Of a stretch of DNA of 5,104 nucleotides, positions 1-5,104 are shown in pieces. The stretch is from contig JAHLWJ010000336.1 in assembly GCA_019057975.1 (NCBI GenBank), positions 1 to 5,104 on the forward strand. The letters run 5' to 3'. The notes beneath the pieces were generated by a model, which searched no databases, was not told the DNA's origin, and worked only from the letters and a program-made list of their open reading frames with translations. The stretch comes from Promethearchaeota archaeon (GTDB lineage Archaea; Asgardarchaeota; Lokiarchaeia; Sigynarchaeales; SOKP01). A program made the position numbers and the translations under genes. Numbering within the stretch: the first letter of the stretch is position 1; each line of letters starts with the position of its first letter.

Positions 1-1
1 T

Positions 2-733
2 AAGTGTATAAATTATAAAGAAGTTAGAGATTTAGCTGAAAAATTAAAAAACGATGTATATAAAAAAGTAGGCATTACAATCTCGATTGGATGTGCTTCG
101 ACTAAATCTATAGCAAAAATCGCTTCTGATTGTAATAAACCTAATGGAATTACGGTCGTAAAACCAGAATATATTAAAAAATTCCTGAGTCCTATGGATA
201 TTACTAAAATCCCGGGAATTGGTAAGAAATCAAAAATATGTTATAACAAAAAAGGGATTAAAACTATAGGTGATATAATTAATCTTACACTTCCTAGAAT
301 GGTTCAGTTGTTTGGAAAAAACGGCCAATCCGTTTGGGAAATAGCGAACGGGTTAGATAGACACCAAATACAATCTAATTCAGATATGCGGAAATCTATT
401 AGTAAAGAAAGAACTTTTTATGAGGACACAGATGATTTTAATTCGATTATAACAAAGCTAGAAGAAATAAATAATAAAATCCATGGTAAACTCGAAAAAG
501 ATGGTACATTATATAAGACTATCACCTTAAAAATAAGATTCGAAGGATATATAACATACACACGTGCAAAATCACTTTTATATCCAATTCAAAATGAAAA
601 AAAAGCGATGAATGTAATTTTAGAATTATATCAAGAGTTTTTAAATTATGAGAAGAAAGTAAGGCTAGTTGGAATTAGATTCTCTAATTTAACTAATGAT
701 AAAAATCAGTTACCAATTGTTCAATTTATGTGA
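2..733 (+). CDS. dinB: DNA polymerase IV / Dpo4-like Y-family translesion polymerase, 5'-truncated by window edge
   Basis: Translesion DNA polymerase that copies past damaged template bases. The frame is open from base 2 and gives 243 residues, so the start and the palm aspartates plus the conserved Asp-Glu active-site motif lie left of the window. Visible in order: the end of the palm with the STKSIAKIASDCNKPNG motif (residues 33-49 of the fragment), typical of the family; a thumb helix-hairpin-helix with IPGIGKKS (70-77); the tract FGKNGQSVWEIANGLD; then the little finger starting at RKSISKERTFYEDT (from residue 130) and running to the end. The C-terminus, QLPIVQFM, resembles a PCNA-interacting peptide (Q-x-x-hydrophobic-x-x-F-x), as expected for an archaeal polymerase. 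The first ATG in view (194) is internal, because conserved palm residues precede it. The 3' end overlaps the convergent wHTH ORF by 13 bp. Family assignment is firm; completeness at the 5' end cannot be judged. Confidence 0.95.
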   Translation, partial: KCINYKEVRDLAEKLKNDVYKKVGITISIGCASTKSIAKIASDCNKPNGITVVKPEYIKKFLSPMDITKIPGIGKKSKICYNKKGIKTIGDIINLTLPRMVQLFGKNGQSVWEIANGLDRHQIQSNSDMRKSISKERTFYEDTDDFNSIITKLEEINNKIHGKLEKDGTLYKTITLKIRFEGYITYTRAKSLLYPIQNEKKAMNVILELYQEFLNYEKKVRLVGIRFSNLTNDKNQLPIVQFM

Positions 734-1002
734 CTCAATATTGCAATTTCCTGCGTTGAATCGCCTTCCCATATCTCTAGAAATTCTTTTAAACTCGTTG
801 CTCGAATGTTTCCAATTTTGGAAGTGTATAATTTAATTCGGTCAGAGATTTTCTCTTGAATTAAATTATTAGATAGGAAATAATCTAAGTGTTTCTCGAC
901 GATTGAGCGACTAAATTTAGTAATCTTTATAATTTGAGAAATTGAAAATTCTTGATTTGGAGCTAACGCTCTTAAAATTTTAATTCTTGCGCGTGACTCC
1001 AA
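721..1002 (-). CDS. Small winged helix-turn-helix transcriptional regulator (ArsR/MarR-like fold)
   Basis: Predicted DNA-binding regulator of 93 residues, a single wHTH domain. Visible: helix 1 with SRARIKILRALA (3-14), a common opening in archaeal wHTH proteins; helix 2 ISQIIKITK (21-29); recognition helix SRSIVEKHLDYFL (31-43); a wing around 47-62; and a last amphipathic helix, LKEFLEIWE (71-79), possibly for dimerisation. The only available start is a TTG at 1002-1000. Upstream of it the frame stays open for four more codons (reading L-E-E-L) back to the TAA stop of the nuclease gene, which is in the same frame. That LEELLESR stretch would extend helix 1, so the domain may be made by read-through or may be the detached end of a former fusion. 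It follows the nuclease gene on the same strand with a 12-bp gap, so co-transcription is likely. Its 3' end overlaps dinB by 13 bp, convergently. No ligand-sensing or metal-binding motif is visible, so its signal is unknown. The wHTH fold is well supported; the exact start is not. Confidence 0.8.
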   Translation of the reverse strand: MESRARIKILRALAPNQEFSISQIIKITKFSRSIVEKHLDYFLSNNLIQEKISDRIKLYTSKIGNIRATSLKEFLEIWEGDSTQEIAILSHIN

Positions 1003-1017
1003 TAACTCTTCGAGTTA
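1003..1017 (-). other. Six-bp hairpin spanning the TAA codon between nuclease and wHTH frames
   Basis: TAACTC and GAGTTA form a perfect 6-bp stem with a 3-base TTC loop. One arm contains the nuclease stop codon (1017-1015) and the other abuts the TTG start of the wHTH ORF (1002). It has no T-tract, so it does not look like a terminator. It could influence read-through or re-initiation, or be chance in a short junction. Confidence 0.3.
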
Positions 1018-2721
1018 ATAATCTAAAATACTTGGTTGACCCGGAATTACCCCAGTCTGTCTTATAAATTCCTTTAATATAAAAGCACATCTTTGATCAA
1101 AAGGTATTTTGTATGGTACGACTATTAGATAATAACCGTCTTTATTTAAATCCTTAAACAGTTCTACTTTAGCACGGTCTCGCTCTATTTGAGCATCGAA
1201 CATTTCTTTATATTCCTCAATGGGTTTATAAATACCTCTTACTATATCTTTGCTCTGAACAAGATCTAGGAAAGCACTAAAAGAATAATGTTGAATTCCC
1301 TGATGTTCGATAGCAATCTTAAATTCTTTCCCATGAAAATTAATCATGCCGAAACAGTCAACATGAACTCTAGGGTCACTTATAGCTCGATATTTTTCCA
1401 TCAATAGAATGCGGTTGGGGAAGAATTTAGGCAATTGCCAATTTGAGTAAAACGATTGAGTAATATAATCTTGAAATACTTCTTCTGCTTTTTCTAATGT
1501 TCTTTGCTGATCAATACTAGAAACACATTTAGGACAATAGTGGTTAACTTTCGATTGTTGAATATTTCTGTAAGATGTTTCAAAAACATGATCGCAATCC
1601 AAGCACTTCCATTTAAGAATTATGGCGATGTTTGTTCTGGATTTGTAATCTTCAGAGTCTTGATGCTGAGACTGGTATTCCTCCAATAAGTCATTAAACT
1701 CGTCTTCAGTTAATTGTTGGGAGTCGTCAAAAAACGATATTAATTGCAAATTATGCTCACTGGCAACCTTTAAAAAACCTTGAAAACCTAAGGCTGTTCT
1801 TCCTTTAGGAAGATTAATCAGCAACATACATTCAAGGCAACCTGATATCATATCGATTCTCACAGTAGATTTATGGCTCTCAGCTGCGCATTGAACGTCT
1901 ACATAAAATTTGCTTGCAGGTGTTCCTTCTCTGTTTTTCATCATCTCAAACCACTGTGTTGAAGTGATTGTTAATAGTAACCCCTTAGAAATGCATTGTT
2001 GCTTAATCTTTTGATACGAAGTACGGACAGATCCGAAAATCATATCATAGATTAATTTAGCATTTTCTGGATCTTTAATAGTCTGTTCAAGTATAATCAT
2101 TGCATATTTCGTTCCAGTCATCTTTCCACCCCATCCAGCCTTCATGGAAGCCTCTTGTATTGAGAGAAGCCTTTTTCCTGTCTTTGAGTAATGCTGCAAT
2201 TGATTGGAAATGATGACTTTTAATTTTTCTATTTTTTCTTGAGTTCCTGTAAAGTATGCTAATTTATTTGACACACAAACTCGCGGTTTTTGAATTATAT
2301 CCTTTTTAACATTTATAAAGACCTCTGTTTCCACACTATTTGAATTTTTTCGCATACACGACATATCAAACTTGTTTCCATTTTCAGGAATTTTCATACC
2401 AAGACCTACAGAAATATCCGTGTAATCCCGATTTTTATAGTTAAGAAATTTAGTTGATTTATTTATTGTGTTTTCTTTTTGATTTAGATAAGAATTTTGT
2501 TCAAAAAGACGATTTTCAAATTCAGATGATGGATGATTCGTTGTTAAATAAATTTTTGAATGTCTCGGGCAAGAGGTGCTTTTGTTAGAAGGATTAGTCG
2601 ATTTAATTGAATTAAGATTAACATTATCTTTTTTAATTTGCTCTAAATCCAATTTTTGTTTTTTATTATCGCAATATAATTTTTTTTCTCTTTTCTCTTC
2701 CCGTTTTTCCCCTTCAAACAT
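1015..2721 (-). CDS. Zinc-ribbon / PD-(D/E)XK endonuclease-like protein
   Basis: Probable DNA endonuclease of 568 residues. Residues 1-140 are Lys/Asn/Ser-rich, low complexity and probably disordered. Residues 150-250 are helical and basic, with RLLSIQEASMKAGWGGK suggesting nucleic-acid contact. Next come two zinc-ribbon-like modules: a divergent one (C278-x4-H283 ... C295-x2-C298) and a clearer one (C373-x2-C376 ... C396-x2-C399). The C-terminal domain (about 405-545) has VDCFG (D455), then IAIEHQGIQHY (E472, Q474, H478), a helix with ERDRAK (R514, D515, K518) and the strand YYLIVVPY. This order matches the Vsr/homing-endonuclease-like PD-(D/E)XK family in which zinc ribbons precede a D...E-x-Q core, also seen in large-virus and mobile-element proteins. 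Catalytic activity is inferred. The ATG at 2721 follows an in-frame TAG three codons upstream, so it is the longest ATG start; a start inside the low-complexity region is possible. No Shine-Dalgarno site is visible. It is divergent from the GHKL gene and lies just upstream of the wHTH ORF. Confidence 0.8.
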   Translation of the reverse strand: MFEGEKREEKREKKLYCDNKKQKLDLEQIKKDNVNLNSIKSTNPSNKSTSCPRHSKIYLTTNHPSSEFENRLFEQNSYLNQKENTINKSTKFLNYKNRDYTDISVGLGMKIPENGNKFDMSCMRKNSNSVETEVFINVKKDIIQKPRVCVSNKLAYFTGTQEKIEKLKVIISNQLQHYSKTGKRLLSIQEASMKAGWGGKMTGTKYAMIILEQTIKDPENAKLIYDMIFGSVRTSYQKIKQQCISKGLLLTITSTQWFEMMKNREGTPASKFYVDVQCAAESHKSTVRIDMISGCLECMLLINLPKGRTALGFQGFLKVASEHNLQLISFFDDSQQLTEDEFNDLLEEYQSQHQDSEDYKSRTNIAIILKWKCLDCDHVFETSYRNIQQSKVNHYCPKCVSSIDQQRTLEKAEEVFQDYITQSFYSNWQLPKFFPNRILLMEKYRAISDPRVHVDCFGMINFHGKEFKIAIEHQGIQHYSFSAFLDLVQSKDIVRGIYKPIEEYKEMFDAQIERDRAKVELFKDLNKDGYYLIVVPYKIPFDQRCAFILKEFIRQTGVIPGQPSILDY

Positions 2722-2755
2722 AATAATCTATTTGGTTTATTAATTCTTTAAATTA

Positions 2756-2763
2756 TTTTATAA
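2756..2763 (-). promoter_or_regulatory. Candidate TATA box for the nuclease-wHTH unit
   Basis: TTATAAAA on the minus strand, centred about 38 bp before the ATG at 2721. Archaeal initiation about 25 bp downstream would give a very short leader of roughly 10 nt, consistent with the lack of a Shine-Dalgarno site. The region is so AT-rich that chance matches are likely. Confidence 0.35.
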
Positions 2764-2770
2764 TTATTCT

Positions 2771-2796
2771 ATGAATATGTATATATAAATATTCAT
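2771..2796. promoter_or_regulatory. Inverted repeat in the divergent promoter region, candidate operator
   Basis: ATGAATAT (2771-2778) and ATATTCAT (2789-2796) are perfect 8-bp inverted repeats separated by 10 bp. The spacer contains a TATA-like run. The 18-bp centre-to-centre spacing is close to two helical turns, suitable for a dimeric regulator such as the wHTH protein of this locus. It lies between two divergent genes and could control both. Binding by that protein is inference, and AT richness raises the chance of coincidence. Confidence 0.35.
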
Positions 2797-2833
2797 TTTC
2801 AGAGTGCAAAATATAAATTTAGATAAGAACTAA

Positions 2834-2841
2834 TATATAAA
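2834..2841 (+). promoter_or_regulatory. Candidate TATA box for the GHKL ATPase gene
   Basis: TATATAAA preceded by a purine-rich stretch (AGATAAGAAC at 2821-2830) that could act as a BRE. Initiation about 25 bp downstream would give a leader of about 50 nt to the ATG pair at 2911/2914. Other AT-rich matches occur nearby, so the assignment is tentative. Confidence 0.3.
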
Positions 2842-2888
2842 TCTTTGTTTTTTTAAGGTTTTAAGAAATATTTTTATTGATTATTTAG

Positions 2889-2984
2889 CTTAATATTAAT
2901 TTTTCCTATAATGATGAATTTATATTTAAATCTTTCATTAGTGAAAATCTTTACACTAAAAGTAAATATGCTATTAGAGAAATA
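2889..2984 (+). other. In-frame 5' extension of the GHKL ATPase gene, with probable frameshift near 2914-2916
   Basis: The ATPase frame is open upstream of its first ATG back to a TAG at 2886-2888. It encodes EFIFKSFISENLYT and then KSKYAIRE, which read as the genuine N-terminal helices of a Hsp90-like ATPase and supply the Glu (2979-2981) four residues before the Mg-binding Asn. No ATG, GTG or TTG occurs in this frame before 2985. Two ATG codons at 2911 and 2914 are in another frame; one extra G after 2916 would join ATG ATG to GAA TTT ATA TTT and give an N-terminus of MMEFIFKSFIS. So a one-base deletion (real or an assembly error), programmed slippage or a rare ATA/ATT start is implied. Confidence 0.65.
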
Positions 2985-4643
2985 ATGCAAAACGCCATTG
3001 ATGCATGTCGGCTGAGAAAAATGATCGATGGAGATATATATAATCCTGAAATAAGGGTAGAAATCGATGAAAAATATATTAAATTTATAGATAATGGTAT
3101 TGGCATGGATGAATTTGATATAATTAACTTTTTTAGTAAAATTGGAGAATCATATTTTAATAATAATAAAATTGTACCCGAATTTGAATCTATAGGAAAA
3201 TTTGGGATTGGAATTTTATCTTACTTTCTTATTTGTGATTGGTTTGAGGTTGAAACCAAAAAAGCAGGTAAAGATCCATTGAAATTTAGAGTTGATAAAA
3301 GTATTAACTTAAACTTTCTATTCTATGATGAAGTTTCTAATACAGAACATGGTACTACCGTCAAAATTCCAATTAATTTTTCCTTACCTGAAATATTTAA
3401 TGTTTTTGATTTACATAAGAATATTGAAGATTTTTTCGTCAATCTTGAAATTCCAGTTCGATTAAAAGCCTTTAGTCATGGAACAAAATATGATAGCATT
3501 CTTAAATTTCATCCAAATTTTCAAAATCAAGATCTTAACAAGATTAGCCGAAGAGTTCCTTTCCCAATAGATAAAACTCCTAAAGAAATCAATATTAAAG
3601 AAATCTCTTTTGATGGTGAAAATTTAGAGTGTCAGCTTTATACATTTTATTCTAGAGATAGCGAAGGTAATTTTAAGGATCTATCAAAATATAATGATGG
3701 TATAAGTATTCAATTATTTAGCAAGGGATTAAGAATTCAAAAAATAAAAAGTAAAAACCTTTACACTCTTGGTGGATTTCTAAATTTTAAGAAAAATTAC
3801 AATATAAATCTTAACAAAAGTCAGATCACACCATTTAATAAGATTAATGAGAGCCTCCAAAATTGGGAAATTCAATTATTGAAAAAATTTTGGGAGGAAA
3901 CTTCTACCTTGACAATTGAAGAAAAACAAGAATATTCAATTGATTTTTATAAAAACATATTTCGAGGAAGAAGTTTTTATTCCGATTCAAGGGCAGAGGA
4001 ATATTATCAATTTTTCAAAGAAACTTTATATCCATTTACTTTTACAAACAATCGATTTGAAATTGTACAGCTAGAAACTTTTTTAAATAATAATAGTCGG
4101 TTCTTATTAACACCTATTATGGGATTAATAGATCCATCTAAATTAGAAGATAGAATTGAATTAGGAGAATTATCCAAGGAATATAGAGTTAAATTATTAA
4201 TTCCTTCCTTTGAAACTCTCTTACTTTTTCTTGAATGGATTTATAACAGTAAACTTTTAATTAAAGTTATAGGAGGTCCTTTTCAACCTTATTTGTTTGT
4301 TGATACAGACCAAAGAATAAGAACCCATTCCAAGTTATTTAACACATATTTATTATTAGATTTTGAAAATAATGTTAAACCAGTTTTTACCAGTATTTAT
4401 GGAGCTAACTCCTTATTTAAATGTTTGTTAAATAAAAATAATCCATTTATAAATTTTATTTGTCAAAATGAAAATTTGATAAATGAGTCTCTTAAAATTC
4501 TCATAAAAGAATTTTTTTCAAAAATAAAAAATACTGGTTATCCCATAGCTATATTCACTGATTTGGAAAGAGAGTACACAGAAATAATATCCCGTGTAAA
4601 TTCTAATTATAATAAAAATTTTAATCCTTCATTTTTGCCATAA
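2985..4643 (+). CDS. GHKL / Hsp90-like ATPase-domain protein (real start probably upstream)
   Basis: Predicted ATP-binding protein with an N-terminal Bergerat (HATPase_c) fold like Hsp90/HtpG, 552 residues from this ATG. Motifs: N-box QNAIDACR (N3 binds Mg), DNGIGM (36-41) for adenine binding, SIGKFGIGILSYF (69-81) as the flexible lid glycine motif, and EHGTTVKI (121-128) as the closing motif. The expected catalytic Glu lies just before this ATG, so the coordinate is the first conventional start, not the likely true one; the protein probably begins near 2911 and has about 577 residues. Residues 130-200 resemble the end of the ATPase domain plus a transducer-like region. The remaining 350 or so residues, rich in Phe, Asn, Lys and Ile, match no domain I can name; the Hsp90 C-terminal dimerisation domain is not evident. 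No membrane segment or signal peptide is apparent, so it is probably cytoplasmic. Stand-alone Hsp90-like ATPases of this type occur in prokaryotic accessory and defence loci. The function here is unknown; chaperone activity should not be assumed. Confidence 0.85.
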   Translation: MQNAIDACRLRKMIDGDIYNPEIRVEIDEKYIKFIDNGIGMDEFDIINFFSKIGESYFNNNKIVPEFESIGKFGIGILSYFLICDWFEVETKKAGKDPLKFRVDKSINLNFLFYDEVSNTEHGTTVKIPINFSLPEIFNVFDLHKNIEDFFVNLEIPVRLKAFSHGTKYDSILKFHPNFQNQDLNKISRRVPFPIDKTPKEINIKEISFDGENLECQLYTFYSRDSEGNFKDLSKYNDGISIQLFSKGLRIQKIKSKNLYTLGGFLNFKKNYNINLNKSQITPFNKINESLQNWEIQLLKKFWEETSTLTIEEKQEYSIDFYKNIFRGRSFYSDSRAEEYYQFFKETLYPFTFTNNRFEIVQLETFLNNNSRFLLTPIMGLIDPSKLEDRIELGELSKEYRVKLLIPSFETLLLFLEWIYNSKLLIKVIGGPFQPYLFVDTDQRIRTHSKLFNTYLLLDFENNVKPVFTSIYGANSLFKCLLNKNNPFINFICQNENLINESLKILIKEFFSKIKNTGYPIAIFTDLEREYTEIISRVNSNYNKNFNPSFLP

Positions 4644-4691
4644 ATTTTTATCTAATATGTCTAATTAAAAATTCTCTTATTCTTTTTATTA
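4644..4691 (+). terminator. T-rich tracts after the GHKL gene, possible archaeal terminator
   Basis: Immediately after the TAA at 4641-4643 there are several T-runs (TTTTTAT, CTTATTCTTTTTATT). Archaeal RNA polymerase commonly terminates at such U-tracts without a hairpin. T-runs are frequent throughout this AT-rich window, so support is weak. Confidence 0.25.
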
Positions 4692-4917
4692 GGACATCTC
4701 TGCATTCAGGATTCAACCATTCTTCAGCTTTGAACAGATTCTCTTCTTCTGCTGTTTTATGAAGCCATAAATGAGAAAGTACGACTTTTGTATTCCTCTT
4801 AACCTTTAAAATTAACCCTTTTTTTAAAAGATAATTATATGGTGGAAAAAGGAGATAAATAAAAAATTTTATTTGAGAAAAAATGGAGTGAATTAATACA
4901 CATAATAGAAAAAACAA
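4648..4917 (-). CDS. Doubtful 89-aa hypothetical ORF, possibly a gene remnant
   Basis: I do not recognise this ORF. The first 30 or so residues are a run of hydrophobic and aromatic residues (MFFLLCVLIHSIF, then FFIYLLFPPY) that AT-rich non-coding DNA often encodes. The last 55 residues look more protein-like: alternating charged and hydrophobic positions, including HLWLHKTAEEENLFKAEEWL and a final basic amphipathic helix, LIKRIREFLIRHIR. The ATG at 4917 is the only methionine, so if the tail is real it may be the end of a decayed gene. It ends 4 bp from the convergent GHKL gene and lies next to the dinB remnant, a decayed neighbourhood. An alternative is a membrane-anchored small protein with one N-terminal hydrophobic segment. 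Confidence 0.3.
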   Translation of the reverse strand: MFFLLCVLIHSIFSQIKFFIYLLFPPYNYLLKKGLILKVKRNTKVVLSHLWLHKTAEEENLFKAEEWLNPECRDVLIKRIREFLIRHIR

Positions 4918-4952
4918 CTCCAGCTCTTAACACCCTACTATTATGATCATTC

Positions 4953-5104
4953 GGTTTCCATTCATTGATATATACCACTTCTGAAACAGGTTTTTTTGAA
5001 TAAATTCCCTGCATGTTGCTAATGGCTTTGATAATAGAGAAGTGAAAGAATTTCACGGTGATAGAAAATCTATTAGCAAGGAACGAACTTTTTATGAGGA
5101 TACG
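4953..5104 (+). pseudogene. dinB: Fragment of a second, diverged dinB (Y-family polymerase), 5' half missing
   Basis: From 5000 to the window end the plus strand encodes INSLHVANGFDNREV, then KEFHGD, then RKSISKERTFYEDT, which aligns without gaps to the thumb/little-finger junction of the left-end DinB: 18 of 32 residues identical from LHVANG onward, the last 14 all identical. At nucleotide level 5066-5104 matches 392-430 in 34 of 39 bases, and all five differences are synonymous, so both copies evolved as coding DNA. Upstream the frame is broken: a TGA at 4997-4999 sits where a conserved Gly (F-G-K-N) is expected, and LLKQVF is found in another frame (4978-4995), implying an indel in the T-run at 4990-4997. 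Faint similarity (GFHS at 4953, DI at 4967) may reach back to about 4953. No palm-domain sequence precedes it, so the gene lost its 5' half. It is in direct orientation with the left copy, offset by 4,674 bp. The 3' part runs out of the window. Confidence 0.8.

Noticed and set aside
194..733. ATG at 194 as the start of the polymerase gene
   Set aside because: The upstream frame is open to the window edge and encodes conserved DinB palm sequence, so this ATG is internal.
1504..1689. 61-codon plus-strand ORF
   Set aside because: Antisense to the zinc-ribbon region of the nuclease gene, with no recognisable protein features; a shadow.
2911..2984. A separate short peptide from the ATG pair at 2911 (MMNLYLNLSLVK, ending at a TAA at 2983)
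   Set aside because: The peptide has no recognisable features, while the alternative frame over the same bases encodes convincing ATPase sequence; better explained as the misframed start of the ATPase.
4857..4874. Perfect AT-only inverted repeat (AAATAAAA, AA, TTTTATTT)
   Set aside because: Made only of A and T in a very AT-rich region, with no supporting context; probably chance.
4863..4946. Plus-strand open stretch encoding FEKKWSELIHIIEK and then TTPALNTLLL before a TGA
   Set aside because: It reads like an amphipathic helix and faintly like the end of a larger protein, but it has no start codon, is short, and is bounded upstream by a stop.
4835..5056. 73-codon minus-strand ORF
   Set aside because: Antisense to the dinB remnant, which explains this DNA better, and it overlaps the other minus-strand ORF; composition is non-specific.
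1..5104. CRISPR array, tRNA, rRNA, transposase or terminal inverted repeats
   Set aside because: Reading both strands showed no regularly spaced repeats, no cloverleaf-like sequence, no transposase or integrase motifs, and no long inverted repeats flanking the block between the dinB copies.

Overview
The window is AT-rich DNA that looks archaeal. The evidence is a Y-family DNA polymerase of the DinB/Dpo4 type ending in a PCNA-binding-like peptide, a small archaeal-style winged-helix regulator, TATA-like boxes upstream of two divergent genes, and no clear Shine-Dalgarno sites. An Asgard-type (Lokiarchaeia-like) source would fit the zinc-ribbon/PD-(D/E)XK nuclease and the general protein style, but this lineage call is inference.

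Layout, left to right. Positions 2-733 (+) hold the 3' two thirds of a dinB gene; its catalytic N-terminus lies outside the window. Converging on it, and overlapping it by 13 bp, is a minus-strand pair: a 568-aa nuclease-like protein (2721 to 1015) with two zinc-ribbon modules and a C-terminal PD-(D/E)XK-like domain, followed in the same reading frame, after one TAA codon, by a winged helix-turn-helix domain (1002 to 721). A 190-bp AT-rich divergent promoter region (2722-2910) carries TATA-like boxes and an 8-bp inverted repeat. To its right a GHKL/Hsp90-like ATPase gene runs rightward to 4643. Its first in-frame ATG (2985) falls after the expected catalytic glutamate, so the real start must lie upstream; the sequence suggests a one-base frameshift just after ATG codons at 2911/2914. 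A doubtful 89-codon minus-strand ORF (4917-4648) follows.

The extreme right end (about 4953-5104, certain from 5000) is a fragment of a second, diverged dinB in the same orientation as the first. It lacks its 5' half and is broken by a frameshift and a stop. The nuclease/regulator/ATPase block therefore sits between two dinB sequences, as expected for an island that entered, or recombined at, a dinB locus.

Working interpretation (inference): the nuclease, wHTH and GHKL ATPase form a divergently transcribed accessory locus, possibly a defence or selfish-element system, with the wHTH as a candidate regulator acting on the shared promoter region. No CRISPR array, tRNA, rRNA or recognisable transposase was seen.
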